A DNA stretch of 28,431 nucleotides. Source: an uncultured bacterium (GTDB lineage: Bacteria; Actinomycetota; Coriobacteriia; Coriobacteriales; Coriobacteriaceae). Below, piece after piece: positions 1 to 7,792 of the stretch (positions within the stretch are counted from its first letter, which is position 1; every line of letters starts with the position of its first letter). A program made the position numbers and the translations under genes. Under the pieces are notes generated by a model. That model had not been told where the DNA came from and searched no databases. It saw nothing but the letters and a program-made list of their open reading frames with translations. The stretch spans positions 1-28,431 of the forward strand of contig CAJMSV010000012.1 in NCBI GenBank assembly GCA_905216175.1, given 5' to 3'.

Positions 1-220
1 GCGGCATGAGGGCGCCGAGGAACTGGGCGTAGGCGTCCGCGCCCAGCGCCGGATCCCATCGGGTAACGGAGAAGTACTCGCCGCAGGCAAGGCCGGCTGC
101 CAGGCCGCAGACGAGGTGCACCACTGCGAGCGGGGAGCGCGCCAGGCGCAGGGCCTCGGAGAGCAGGGCCCGCGGGAGAGTCATGCGCGGCGGCGGGGCG
201 GAGAGTCGTGTCATGGCCAT
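1..220 (-). CDS. Lantibiotic-immunity ABC permease, MutG/EpiG-like (partial)
   Basis: Reading leftward from an ATG at 220 the frame stays open to the window edge, giving the first 73 residues. A basic, proline-rich N-terminus (MAMTRLSAPPPRM) precedes the start of a hydrophobic segment (LAVVHLVCGLAAGLACG), as in ABC-2-type permeases. The ATG overlaps the stop of the upstream permease (TGATG), so the two are translationally coupled. Lantibiotic self-protection transporters typically consist of one ATPase and two related permeases, and this would be the second permease. The family call rests mostly on that gene order, since only the N-terminus is visible. The third component and any biosynthetic genes would lie beyond the left edge. 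Confidence 0.65.
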   Translation of the reverse strand, partial: MAMTRLSAPPPRMTLPRALLSEALRLARSPLAVVHLVCGLAAGLACGEYFSVTRWDPALGADAYAQFLGALMP

Positions 221-986
221 CACCTCTCCTCGGAGCGCGCGAACCAGGCCGCGCCCGCCGCCGTGAGCGCGGCGAACGCGATCGCGCAGACCGCAAGGCC
301 CGCCAGTGTGAGCATGCCGTCCGCCGCGAGCGCCCCGCCGAGCGCCATGTCCGCCGCGAGTGGCTCGCCGCTCGGCAGCACGGGGATGAAGCTCGTGGGG
401 ATGACCATGCTCGCCGACGGCGGAAAGAGCTGCGGCAGCGGCATCAGCGACCAGGCGAACCCACCCACGAGCTGCGCGGCGAGCGGGCAGAAGATGCCCG
501 CGAGCATGCCGAGCCGCGCCGTGAGGAAGAGCCCTGCGGGGATCATCCACGCCGCGGTCACCGTGTTGGCGAGCGCGCAGAGGAGCATCGTGAGCGTGCC
601 CGCGGCCGTGAGGCCCTGCGAGGAGAACGCCGAGCCCGCGAGGTAGATGCCGAAGACCACGAGGTTCGAGAGCGTGCAGAGCGCGAGGCACCAGAGCGCC
701 TTGGCCCACCAGGCGCGCCCGAGGGGGAAGCCCAGGCCCAGAAGCCCCCGCATCCGCGTGCGAGCGTCCGCCCGCGCGACGCACGCCACCACGAGCGAGA
801 GAGACACGGGCAGGAAGAGCGCGTACCAGTAGTTCCACGCGCTGAAGATCTGCACGCCTCGGTAGGGCATCGCGCCGAGCAGCGGCATCGGCAGCGCCAT
901 GAGCACGGCCAGGCGAACCGGTGCCGCGTGGCGCGACTTCAGGGCCTCGGCGCGCAGGCCCGCGAGCAGGCCGCCTTTCTCGCCCG

Positions 987-990
<4 letters not shown>
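220..990 (-). CDS. Lantibiotic-immunity ABC permease, MutE/EpiE-like
   Basis: This 256-residue protein is largely hydrophobic, with about six membrane segments. It begins with a short cytoplasmic stretch containing LRAEALKSRHAAPVRL, the usual opening of MutE/EpiE-type ABC-2 permeases. Such proteins export or expel lantibiotics from the membrane to protect the cell. The start ATG overlaps the ATPase stop by four bases (ATGA) and the stop overlaps the next permease start. This gives a tight three-gene operon in the order ATPase, permease 1, permease 2. The gene is extremely GC-rich and uses codons ending in G or C almost throughout, unlike the genes from 2104 onward. It could alternatively be a bacitracin-type or uncharacterised peptide exporter. 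Confidence 0.8.
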
Positions 991-1715
<725 letters not shown>

Positions 1716-1918
1716 GGGCTTATCCTTTCTCTTCCGGGCGCGCGGGCCGAGTCGCCGTGCCCGCGCGCCTTACCTTTCGGGTTCACCATCCATGATGGGG
1801 CGCGTTTCTAACGAAGCCGTAACGGCCGTTGGGCTCTTTTGGTGCCAGCCCTTCTCGACCCGTACGCATTTGCTTAAAGCAACAACTTTCCCGATCGATG
1901 TAATCACCGAATCAAAAC

Positions 1919-1975
1919 GTGTACACCAGCCACCAAAGATGCCGAAAAATGTCGCTTTTGGAGGCTGATGTACAC
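1919..1975. repeat. Imperfect palindrome, 20-bp arms
   Basis: Arms at 1919-1938 and 1956-1975 both begin GTGTACAYCAGCCWCCAAA when read inward and match at 17 of 20 positions. The 17-nt centre runs 1939-1955. The outer ends are themselves palindromic (GTGTAC). It stands alone in the spacer between the divergent ATPase and CDP-alcohol phosphatidyltransferase genes, and no second copy was seen in this window. It could be a dispersed REP/MITE-like repeat or a terminator-like hairpin. No T-run follows on either strand. Confidence 0.7.
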
Positions 1976-1986
1976 AAATGCAGAAT

Positions 1987-2041
1987 CCAGCGCAGCCCAG
2001 AGGCGCCCTCCACATGTCTGGACTCTCTATGGCTGCGCTGG
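1987..2041. repeat. Inverted repeat with perfect 11-bp arms before the CDP-alcohol phosphatidyltransferase
   Basis: CCAGCGCAGCC at 1987-1997 pairs perfectly with GGCTGCGCTGG at 2031-2041 around a 33-nt centre. It lies about 60 bases upstream of the GTG start at 2104 and only 11 bases beyond the neighbouring palindrome. A weak promoter-like TATAGTATC sits just downstream (2062-2070), so the repeat is probably upstream of, or at, the transcription start. The rest of the gene-free stretch 1716-1918 shows nothing I can assign. Confidence 0.55.
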
Positions 2042-2103
2042 ATAGACATCGCAGGAACGGGTATAGTATCGAAAGTTTTGTCGTTAACCAGCGGGGGAGT
2101 CCT

Positions 2104-2808
2104 GTGGGAATCAAAAAGAAGATCAAAAAGGAGCTTATCGGCACTTCCGATTACCCGTCGAATAAGATCTTCACGATCTCCAATTTCATCACCTTTACGC
2201 GCCTGATCCTCACGCTCGTCTTTCTGTACCTGTTTGTGACGGATAACAACCGCATCGTCGCCATCGTGATTTATGCCATCGCCGCCTCCACCGACTGGAT
2301 GGACGGGCAGATCGCCCGCATGACCAAGACGGTCTCGTGGCTCGGCAAGGTCATGGATCCCATCTGCGACCGCGCGCTGCTGTTTACGGGCGTCTTGGGC
2401 CTGGTGGTCCGTGGCGAGCTGCCTATCTGGGTCTGCGTACTCATCATCGGTCGCGACATCTACCTGGGCCTTGGCACGCTCATCGTGCGCCATTACCACC
2501 GTCGTCCCATCGATGTCGTGTTTCCCGGAAAGATTGCCACTGCGCTGCTCATGACCGGCTTCTCGCTCATGCTGCTCGGTTTCCCCGTTATTGACGGCCT
2601 GCATCTTTTACCTTCAACCCTTAAGGCCTTCCCGGGCCTCAACGGAAGCTCGATGCCCCTCGGCATCTTCTTTGTGTACGGCGGCGTGATCTTCTCCATG
2701 CTCACGGCTGTCATCTACTCCATTAAGGGCGGAGCGGCCATTAAACAGGCTCTCGCGCATCCCGAGGACGAGGACATCGACTTTCTGAACCCTGAAATCG
2801 AAGACTGA
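2104..2808 (+). CDS. CDP-alcohol phosphatidyltransferase (PgsA family)
   Basis: This 234-residue integral membrane enzyme transfers a phosphatidyl group from a CDP-lipid to an alcohol such as glycerol phosphate or inositol phosphate. The full CDP-alcohol signature D-x2-DG-x2-AR-x8-G-x3-D-x3-D is visible (DWMDG, QIAR, then G, D and D spaced exactly). It is flanked by several hydrophobic segments. I chose GTG at 2104 because GGGGGAG lies just upstream and the residues before it are not conserved-looking; an upstream ATG at 1978 in the same frame is possible but runs through a palindromic region. The FHA protein and MerR regulator follow, as pgsA2, garA and ftsR do in Mycobacterium (with other genes between). 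The alcohol acceptor cannot be told from sequence. A second family member lies at 23015-23653. Confidence 0.85.
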   Translation: MGIKKKIKKELIGTSDYPSNKIFTISNFITFTRLILTLVFLYLFVTDNNRIVAIVIYAIAASTDWMDGQIARMTKTVSWLGKVMDPICDRALLFTGVLGLVVRGELPIWVCVLIIGRDIYLGLGTLIVRHYHRRPIDVVFPGKIATALLMTGFSLMLLGFPVIDGLHLLPSTLKAFPGLNGSSMPLGIFFVYGGVIFSMLTAVIYSIKGGAAIKQALAHPEDEDIDFLNPEIED

Positions 2809-2874
2809 TTCGTTGGGGTATGATTACGTACGGTTCATTATTTGCGGCACGTCCGCGATAAGTTAGGGGTTGTC

Positions 2875-3309
2875 ATGGACAACATGGTTAACAATATGCC
2901 TCAGAATGATAAGACTGCTGACGCCACCTGCGTATTCCGCGTGCCTTCAAGCGACGTCACCGTTCCCGACCTCATGGCCAACGTGCGCATCACCGCCCCC
3001 GTTCTGTCCATCGTCAAGGGTCCGCAGACTGGTGCCGCCTTTGAACTCGAGGACGACGTGACTACCATCGGCCGCGATCCTGCGAACGGCATCTTCCTCA
3101 ACGACATGACTGTTTCGCGCAGCCACGCGCGCATTATTCGCGAGGGCCTCGGCGCTCACATCGAGGACCTGGGCTCGCTCAATGGCACCTGGGTTGACGG
3201 TGCCATCGTCAATGCAGCCCCGCTGCACGACGGTTCTTCCGTCCAGATCGGTACGTTTACGCTCATCTACCACGAGAGCACGCCGGAGCGCATCGAAACC
3301 GGTGAGTAG
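2875..3309 (+). CDS. FHA-domain protein (GarA-like)
   Basis: This is a 144-residue cytoplasmic protein with one forkhead-associated domain in its second half, which binds phosphothreonine peptides. The FHA hallmarks are in order: IGRDPANG, SRSHARI and NGTWVDG. The N-terminal 45 residues are polar and include DATCVFRVPSS, the position where GarA/OdhI proteins carry a phosphorylatable ETTSVF-type motif. Here the motif is degenerate, so control by a Ser/Thr kinase is uncertain. ATG at 2875 follows AGGGG with 5-nt spacing and is preferred over upstream options. The next gene is a MerR regulator, matching the actinobacterial garA-ftsR order. In mycobacteria GarA controls glutamate and 2-oxoglutarate metabolism; that role is an inference here. 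Confidence 0.85.
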   Translation: MDNMVNNMPQNDKTADATCVFRVPSSDVTVPDLMANVRITAPVLSIVKGPQTGAAFELEDDVTTIGRDPANGIFLNDMTVSRSHARIIREGLGAHIEDLGSLNGTWVDGAIVNAAPLHDGSSVQIGTFTLIYHESTPERIETGE

Positions 3310-3312
3310 GGC

Positions 3313-4191
3313 ATGGCCGAACGCAACTATCTGAGTATCGGCCAAGTCGTCAACTTACTTCGAGGCGCATACCCCGATCTTTCGAACTCAAAAATTAGAT
3401 TTCTAGAGGATGAGGGGCTCATTACCCCTCATCGTACGCCTAAGGGATACCGTCAGTACTCCAAGGAGGACGTTGATCGCCTGGAGGTCATTCTGCACTT
3501 GCAGAAGACTCGCTACATGCCGCTCAACGTAATTAAGCAGCGCTTGGAAAACGCCACGGACCTGTCAACGCTCGCCTACGAGGTGGGCTTGCTGTCCGAT
3601 GTTCCACTCAAGACGGAACCCAAGGAGACTAAGCAAAAGCTACATCCCATCGAGACCATTCCCGATATGCTGGGCGTCGAGATTTCGTTTATCCGCTCGC
3701 TCGCCGAGAACGACCTCATTCGCATCATCAAGAGTCCGCAGAATCGTGAGCTCGTCGATGGCCGCGATTTTCCGATCATCCGCTACTGCTCCGAGCTGTC
3801 GCGCTTCCATATCGAGCCCCGCAACCTGCGTCAGTACGTGTCTTCCGCCAACCGCGAGTCCTCGATGTTTGAGCAGGTGCTCGTGAGCATGCTCGGCATG
3901 GACACCTCCGATGACGAGCGCGACGCCAAGCTCGAGCGTGCGTTTAAGAAGCTTCACGACCTGACGGAGGGCGTGCACACCGCGCTGCTCAAGAACCGCG
4001 TTTTTGAGTCGCTCAACGCCGTGGTCGAGGACGCCGACATCGATGCACTCGATGAGGAAATCACTCGTTCCGAGTCCACCAAGGCCAAAAACGAAGAGAC
4101 AGCCGCGCCGGCTTCGCACGAGGATTCTCTCGTAAAGCCGCTCAAGGTCGTCGCCCCTTCGCAATCCGGCACCGTCACCGCGGGCAAGTAA
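3313..4191 (+). CDS. MerR-family regulator, FtsR-like
   Basis: This 292-residue protein begins with a MerR-type winged helix: LSIGQVVNLL, then KIRFLEDEGLI, then KGYRQYSKEDVDRL. After about residue 90 comes a long helical region with a second segment (IPDMLGVEISFIRSLAENDLI) resembling a degenerate DNA-binding unit. A charged, low-complexity tail follows. FtsR (Rv1828 type) of actinobacteria has the same size and follows garA, and it activates ftsZ in Corynebacterium. No effector-binding cysteines or aromatic cage were recognised. The gene starts 3 bases after the FHA stop, so the two share a transcript. Specific targets in this organism are unknown. Confidence 0.8.
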   Translation: MAERNYLSIGQVVNLLRGAYPDLSNSKIRFLEDEGLITPHRTPKGYRQYSKEDVDRLEVILHLQKTRYMPLNVIKQRLENATDLSTLAYEVGLLSDVPLKTEPKETKQKLHPIETIPDMLGVEISFIRSLAENDLIRIIKSPQNRELVDGRDFPIIRYCSELSRFHIEPRNLRQYVSSANRESSMFEQVLVSMLGMDTSDDERDAKLERAFKKLHDLTEGVHTALLKNRVFESLNAVVEDADIDALDEEITRSESTKAKNEETAAPASHEDSLVKPLKVVAPSQSGTVTAGK

Positions 4192-4231
4192 CAGCTGCCG
4201 CTTATCCGGCAACCCATTGAAAGGTCATGCA

Positions 4232-4762
4232 ATGTACGACTTCGAATCTCAAATCGTCGACATCCCCGACTATCCCGAGACCGGAGTCATCTTTAAAGAC
4301 ATCACGCCGCTCTTCGGCAATCCCGAGGCGCTCAAAGCCATGACCGATGCCCTCGCCGAGCACTTTGCCGGCATGGGAATCACCAAGGTCGTGGGCCCAG
4401 AGGCTCGAGGCTTTATGGTTGGCGTACCGGTGGCTGTAGCCCTTGGCGCCGGCTTTGTTCCCGCACGTAAACCGGGTAAGCTGCCGCGCGAGACCGTAAG
4501 CCAGAGCTACGAGCTCGAGTACGGAACGGATTCCATTGAGATCCATGCCGACGCTATCAGCTCTAAAGATACCGTGTTGATTCTGGACGACTTGGTCGCG
4601 ACGGGCGGAACCGTCGAGGCAACAGGTAAACTGGTGCGAGATATGGGCGCAAAGCTTATCGGTTACGGTTGTATCCTTGAGCTTGCGTTTCTCAACCCGC
4701 GCGAGAAGCTCACGCCGTCTGATGACGATGTGGAGCTCTTTAGCCTGGTGACGGTGGACTAG
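4232..4762 (+). CDS. apt: Adenine phosphoribosyltransferase
   Basis: This 176-residue cytoplasmic enzyme converts adenine and PRPP to AMP and pyrophosphate in purine salvage. The PRPP-binding motif VLILDDLVATGGT is intact, as are the N-terminal family block DYPETGVIFKDITPL and the region GPEARGFMVG. The length matches the family. ATG at 4232 follows AAAGG (4220-4224); the longer in-frame TTG at 4217 would overlap that ribosome site and is less likely. It lies 40 bases after the MerR-type gene and 32 bases before the NlpC/P60 gene on the same strand, with no clear terminator on either side, so it may share their transcript. Confidence 0.95.
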   Translation: MYDFESQIVDIPDYPETGVIFKDITPLFGNPEALKAMTDALAEHFAGMGITKVVGPEARGFMVGVPVAVALGAGFVPARKPGKLPRETVSQSYELEYGTDSIEIHADAISSKDTVLILDDLVATGGTVEATGKLVRDMGAKLIGYGCILELAFLNPREKLTPSDDDVELFSLVTVD

Positions 4763-4794
4763 CCGTTACCCTTAGTTACTGGAAAGGAAGCTAC

Positions 4795-5922
4795 ATGCGC
4801 ACAGCAAACACGCATAAAAACATGGCACGCTGCGCTGCTACGGCAACCCTCGCTTGTGTTTTGGGCTTGGGCCTCGCGGCTCCTGCCTACGCCGATACCG
4901 CATCCGACCTTGCCGCTGCTCGTACGAAGCTCGAGCAGATCGGTACCCAAACCCAGCAGATTTACGATGAGCTCGCCACGCAGACGCAGGCGCTCGATCA
5001 GACTGCCGGCGAGATCACGCAAAAGCAGCAGGAGATCGCCGATGGTCAGGCCAAGCTCTCGACCTATGTCGCCGGCGAGTACAAAACCGGCGGTCTGAGC
5101 CTGCTTCAGGTTCTGACGGGCGTCGATGACCTGAGCGATATGCTCAACCGTCTGTTCTACTACGGCAAAGTTTCCGATAAGCAGGCTCAGACCATTCAAG
5201 AGGTCAAGGAGCTTAAGCAGCAGCTCACCGATAAGCAGGCCGAGCAGGAAAAGAACGTCGCCGCTACGCAGAAAAAGGTCGACGAGCTTAACGCCCAGCA
5301 GGCTGAAGCCCAGAACGTCGTAAACTCCCTGGATTCGCAGCTGCAGGCCGAGCTTGCCGCAGAGGCCGAGGCCAACGCCGCGCTGCAGGCCGGCATCAAC
5401 GCCAGCACCGCCGAGAAGGCCACGGTGAGCAACGAGACTGCCGGTACGACCGAGAACACCAACAACGGTGGCCAGACCAGCAATAACAACAACCAGGGCG
5501 GCAACACTCCGGCGCCCACGCCGACACCTGCTCCGACGCCGCAGCCCTCCACGCCTGCTCCGGCTCCGACGCCTTCTGCTCCGAGCCAGTCCATCGATGG
5601 CGGTTCTATTGTCTCGCGTGCATACAGCAAGCTTGGTTGCGCCTATTCCTGGGGCGGAATTGGCCCGAACAGTTTCGACTGCTCTGGTTTTGTTAGCTAT
5701 TGCCTCACTGGTCGCTATTGCCGCCTGGGCACCACGGGCACCTTTATGGGCTGGACGCGTGTGTCCGATCCGCAGCCCGGTGACGTTGTGGTCAACTCGT
5801 ACCACACCGGCATTTACATCGGTGGTGGTCAGATGATTCATGCTTCCGACTACAACACGGGTGTTATCATCAGCTCCGTTGCCGCCGGCATGAACAATAA
5901 CTATATCTTCGTGCGTTACTAA
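4795..5922 (+). CDS. Secreted NlpC/P60 peptidoglycan endopeptidase with coiled coil
   Basis: This is a 375-residue exported cell-wall hydrolase. A signal peptide covers about residues 1-33 (basic start, hydrophobic core, cleavage after AYA). A long coiled coil rich in Gln, Glu and Lys (about 35-200) is followed by an Asn/Gly/Gln stretch and a proline-rich linker of repeated PTP/APTP units. The C-terminal NlpC/P60 domain has catalytic Cys296 in FDCSGF, His337 in YHTGIY and His349 in MIHASDY. The architecture resembles actinobacterial RipA/RipC-type and Firmicute PcsB/CwlO-type enzymes, whose coiled coils are gated by FtsEX. The ribosome site GGAAAGGA is strong, and a clear terminator follows, ending the region 2104-5922 transcript. 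Confidence 0.93.
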   Translation: MRTANTHKNMARCAATATLACVLGLGLAAPAYADTASDLAAARTKLEQIGTQTQQIYDELATQTQALDQTAGEITQKQQEIADGQAKLSTYVAGEYKTGGLSLLQVLTGVDDLSDMLNRLFYYGKVSDKQAQTIQEVKELKQQLTDKQAEQEKNVAATQKKVDELNAQQAEAQNVVNSLDSQLQAELAAEAEANAALQAGINASTAEKATVSNETAGTTENTNNGGQTSNNNNQGGNTPAPTPTPAPTPQPSTPAPAPTPSAPSQSIDGGSIVSRAYSKLGCAYSWGGIGPNSFDCSGFVSYCLTGRYCRLGTTGTFMGWTRVSDPQPGDVVVNSYHTGIYIGGGQMIHASDYNTGVIISSVAAGMNNNYIFVRY

Positions 5923-5946
5923 GTCATCTTACACAGCGTGTGAATG

Positions 5947-5986
5947 TGGACCTCGTGGCTTTAAGTCGCGAGGTCCATTCGTTTTT
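5947..5986 (+). terminator. Rho-independent terminator after the NlpC/P60 gene
   Basis: TGGACCTCG (5947-5955) and CGAGGTCCA (5969-5977) form a perfect 9-bp stem around 13 nt. TTCGTTTTTCT follows on the plus strand. It lies 24 bases past the stop codon. Confidence 0.9.
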
Positions 5987-5995
5987 CTCTAATAT

Positions 5996-6034
5996 TGTGC
6001 GGCTATCTAGTATTCAAAACTAGATAGCCGCACA
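5996..6034. promoter_or_regulatory. Perfect 16-bp-arm inverted repeat upstream of degV
   Basis: Arms at 5996-6011 and 6019-6034 (TGTGCGGCTATCTAGT and its complement) pair perfectly around ATTCAAA. No T-run follows, so it is not a simple terminator. It sits about 20 bases before the -10 element of degV. Its inner part contains CAAAACTAGATA, a 12-mer that also occurs upstream of the DUF1836 gene (7678-7689, minus strand). Confidence 0.7.
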
Positions 6035-6052
6035 TTCAGTTTGCAAGATGGC

Positions 6053-6074
6053 TATAATTGTTGAGGAACAATTA
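6053..6074 (+). promoter_or_regulatory. degV -10 box overlapping a 20-bp palindrome
   Basis: A perfect TATAAT lies at 6053-6058, 30 bases before the degV start. TAATTGTT (6055-6062) and AACAATTA (6067-6074) form a perfect 8-bp-arm palindrome around GAGG. The palindrome covers the -10 box and the expected transcription start, the position of a repressor operator. No good -35 box was seen at the right spacing. Confidence 0.6.
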
Positions 6075-6087
6075 GAAAGGACCCTCT

Positions 6088-6954
6088 ATGAGCTGGGCAC
6101 TTATCTCCGATTCAAGCTGTAACCTCCGCGATTGGCAACCGACTGCGCCCCATACCACCTTTGCATTTGCGCCCCTCAAAATTCGAGTGGGGGAGCGTGA
6201 ATTCGTCGATGACCTTTCACTCGATGTTCATGAACTCAACTGCGCTGTTCAGGAGGAGACGAACGCTTCTTCGAGCGCTTGTCCCAGCGTAGGGGAGTGG
6301 GCCGAGCTCTTCAAATTGGCAGACAAGACCATCTGCATGCCGATCTCTGAGGGCGTGTCGGGCAGCTACAACGCAGCAGCCACGGCTCGCGATATGGTTC
6401 TTGCCGAGGAGCCCGACCGGCAGATTCATCTAGTCAATTCGCGCGCAGCTGGCGGCAAAATGGACCTCATTTTCTTGCTGTTCGACCGCTATCTTGCAAG
6501 CAATCCGGATGTCTCATTCGAGGACGCTTGCGCATACTTCGATAGCCTTGAGCAGAACAGCAAAATCCTCTTCAGCTTGTGCAATTACGAAAACCTGGCC
6601 AAAGCCGGACGTATCCCTAAGGCAGCCGGCGTCATTGCCAACAAGCTCAATATCCGCATTTTGGGCACGGCGAGCGAGGCCGGTAAAATCGAACTCGTCG
6701 GGCACACGCGTGGCGAAAAGAAGATGCTCAACAAGATCATCGACACCATGGAAGCCGAGGGTTTTACGGGCGGCGAGGTCATCATCGATCACGTTGAGAA
6801 CGAAGCTGGAGCACAGGCGCTTACTGACCGCATAGTCGAGCATTGGCCCGGCTCCAAGACCATCATCATGCCCTGCAACGGCCTGGATTCCTATTACGCC
6901 GAGATGCACGGCCTCATCATCGGCTACGGCATGGGCGTAGCTTCGGGCAAATAA
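6088..6954 (+). CDS. DegV-family fatty-acid-binding protein
   Basis: This 288-residue cytoplasmic protein carries the DegV signature features: an N-terminal ISDSSCNL block, the SxxxSGSYN-type fatty-acid-binding loop (MPISEGVSGSYNAA), and NYENLAKAGRIPKAAG in the C-terminal lobe. Family members bind a single fatty acid, and some act as FakB subunits presenting it to the fatty-acid kinase FakA. No fakA is visible nearby. GAAAGG lies upstream of the ATG at 6088. The gene is monocistronic: it has its own promoter with an operator-like palindrome and ends at a strong hairpin shared with the convergent DUF1836 gene. Confidence 0.92.
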   Translation: MSWALISDSSCNLRDWQPTAPHTTFAFAPLKIRVGEREFVDDLSLDVHELNCAVQEETNASSSACPSVGEWAELFKLADKTICMPISEGVSGSYNAAATARDMVLAEEPDRQIHLVNSRAAGGKMDLIFLLFDRYLASNPDVSFEDACAYFDSLEQNSKILFSLCNYENLAKAGRIPKAAGVIANKLNIRILGTASEAGKIELVGHTRGEKKMLNKIIDTMEAEGFTGGEVIIDHVENEAGAQALTDRIVEHWPGSKTIIMPCNGLDSYYAEMHGLIIGYGMGVASGK

Positions 6955-6970
6955 AGTCCAACCAAGCAAA

Positions 6971-7018
6971 AATACGGGCGGGACAAAGCGACAGATGGCT
7001 CTTTGTCCCGCCCGTATT
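6971..7018. terminator. Bidirectional hairpin between degV and the DUF1836 gene
   Basis: Arms at 6971-6988 and 7001-7018 form a perfect 18-bp stem (AATACGGGCGGGACAAAG) around 12 nt. It lies between two convergent genes, 17 bases from the degV stop and 10 from the DUF1836 stop. A-rich flanks give short T-rich ends in both directions, fitting a two-way terminator. Confidence 0.85.
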
Positions 7019-7027
7019 ATACGCCGG

Positions 7028-7639
7028 CTAGCTATTAAACCCGTTGAACTTGAGATAGCTCATCAAGTAAGCCTTCGAAACAAAGGATGAAACCGCGCTG
7101 CGCACAAGCAGCGACTCACGCGTTACCTGATGCGCCGTATCGGGAACCGGCGTCTGCTCGACGGAAAACGCCGAACGAATCGATGCCTCAAGCTGATCGA
7201 CCACATAATCAAAGGCCGTCGGGGCATCGTAGCTCAAACGCTGAATGTTAAAGAGTGCCTGCACCGCAGCAATAGGTAGCACCTGTTTAAAGATGCAGAT
7301 AGCGATCAGGCGGGCAATCTGCTCGCGGCCATATTGCTTTTTGACCGGAGCAGGCACCAGGCCGACCTTCACGTAGTTATTAATCATCGATGGCGTAATG
7401 ACAGGCTGCTCAACGCAAATGGACAGCGGCTCCATCCACAGCGCAACATACTCAATAACCTGGTCGCGGTAGAGCGTCACATTGGGCAGCTGGTTATAGC
7501 GCGGCAGACTCAACGTATTGAGTTTGCGCACGATATCGGACTGAATAAATGCATCGGGCAACACAGTAGGCTGAATATCCTCAGGCTTAATGCTGACCGA
7601 CGAATCAGACATCGGAATAACGTGTTTAACGTGGTTCAT
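7028..7639 (-). CDS. DUF1836 protein, predicted MerR-like DNA-binding
   Basis: This 203-residue protein matches the DUF1836 pattern: LPRYNQLPNVTLYRDQVIEYV, then TPSMINNYVKVGLVPAP with VKKQYGREQIARLI and ICIFKQVLPI. The middle part resembles the recognition helix and wing of MerR-type domains, so a regulator is likely, but no effector domain is evident. I chose ATG at 7639 because GGAGG lies 6 bases upstream; the longer open frame to 7741 runs through the promoter and a terminator. The gene is convergent with degV. Its upstream region carries a 12-mer also found in the degV hairpin, which suggests that it may control itself and degV. Confidence 0.82.
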   Translation of the reverse strand: MNHVKHVIPMSDSSVSIKPEDIQPTVLPDAFIQSDIVRKLNTLSLPRYNQLPNVTLYRDQVIEYVALWMEPLSICVEQPVITPSMINNYVKVGLVPAPVKKQYGREQIARLIAICIFKQVLPIAAVQALFNIQRLSYDAPTAFDYVVDQLEASIRSAFSVEQTPVPDTAHQVTRESLLVRSAVSSFVSKAYLMSYLKFNGFNS

Positions 7640-7644
7640 AAAGG

Positions 7645-7690
7645 TCCTCCGTTCATTTTCTACATTGTATTCTACGTTATCTAGTTTTGC
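7645..7690 (-). promoter_or_regulatory. Upstream region of the DUF1836 gene with shared 12-mer
   Basis: On the minus strand GGAGG (7650-7646) gives the ribosome site. Further up are -10-like TAGAAT/TACAAT sequences within a doubled TTCTAC motif (plus strand, 7659-7675). CAAAACTAGATA (7689-7678) is identical to 12 bases of the degV inverted repeat. The promoter call is tentative; the repeated 12-mer is seen directly. Confidence 0.45.
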
Positions 7691-7710
7691 ATACCACATA
7701 GCAGGCAAGA

Positions 7711-7748
7711 AAATTGGTGGGACAACGCACTGATGCATCATCCCACCA
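7711..7748 (-). terminator. Terminator after trxB
   Basis: On the minus strand TGGTGGGA (7748-7741) pairs with TCCCACCA (7722-7715) around 18 nt, followed by ATTTTC. It lies about 45 bases past the trxB stop. Confidence 0.7.
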
Positions 7749-7792
7749 TTTAGTTAATTGATAACAACCTTACATAAGATATATTATCATAC

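Noticed and set aside
1770..2144. Minus-strand ORF in the spacer before the CDP-alcohol phosphatidyltransferase
   Set aside because: It reads through both palindromes, has no ribosome site and overlaps the start of a real gene. The same holds for 1912-2604.
4197..4210. Terminator between the MerR gene and apt
   Set aside because: GCCG-CTTATC-CGGC is only 4 bp and is not followed by a T-run.
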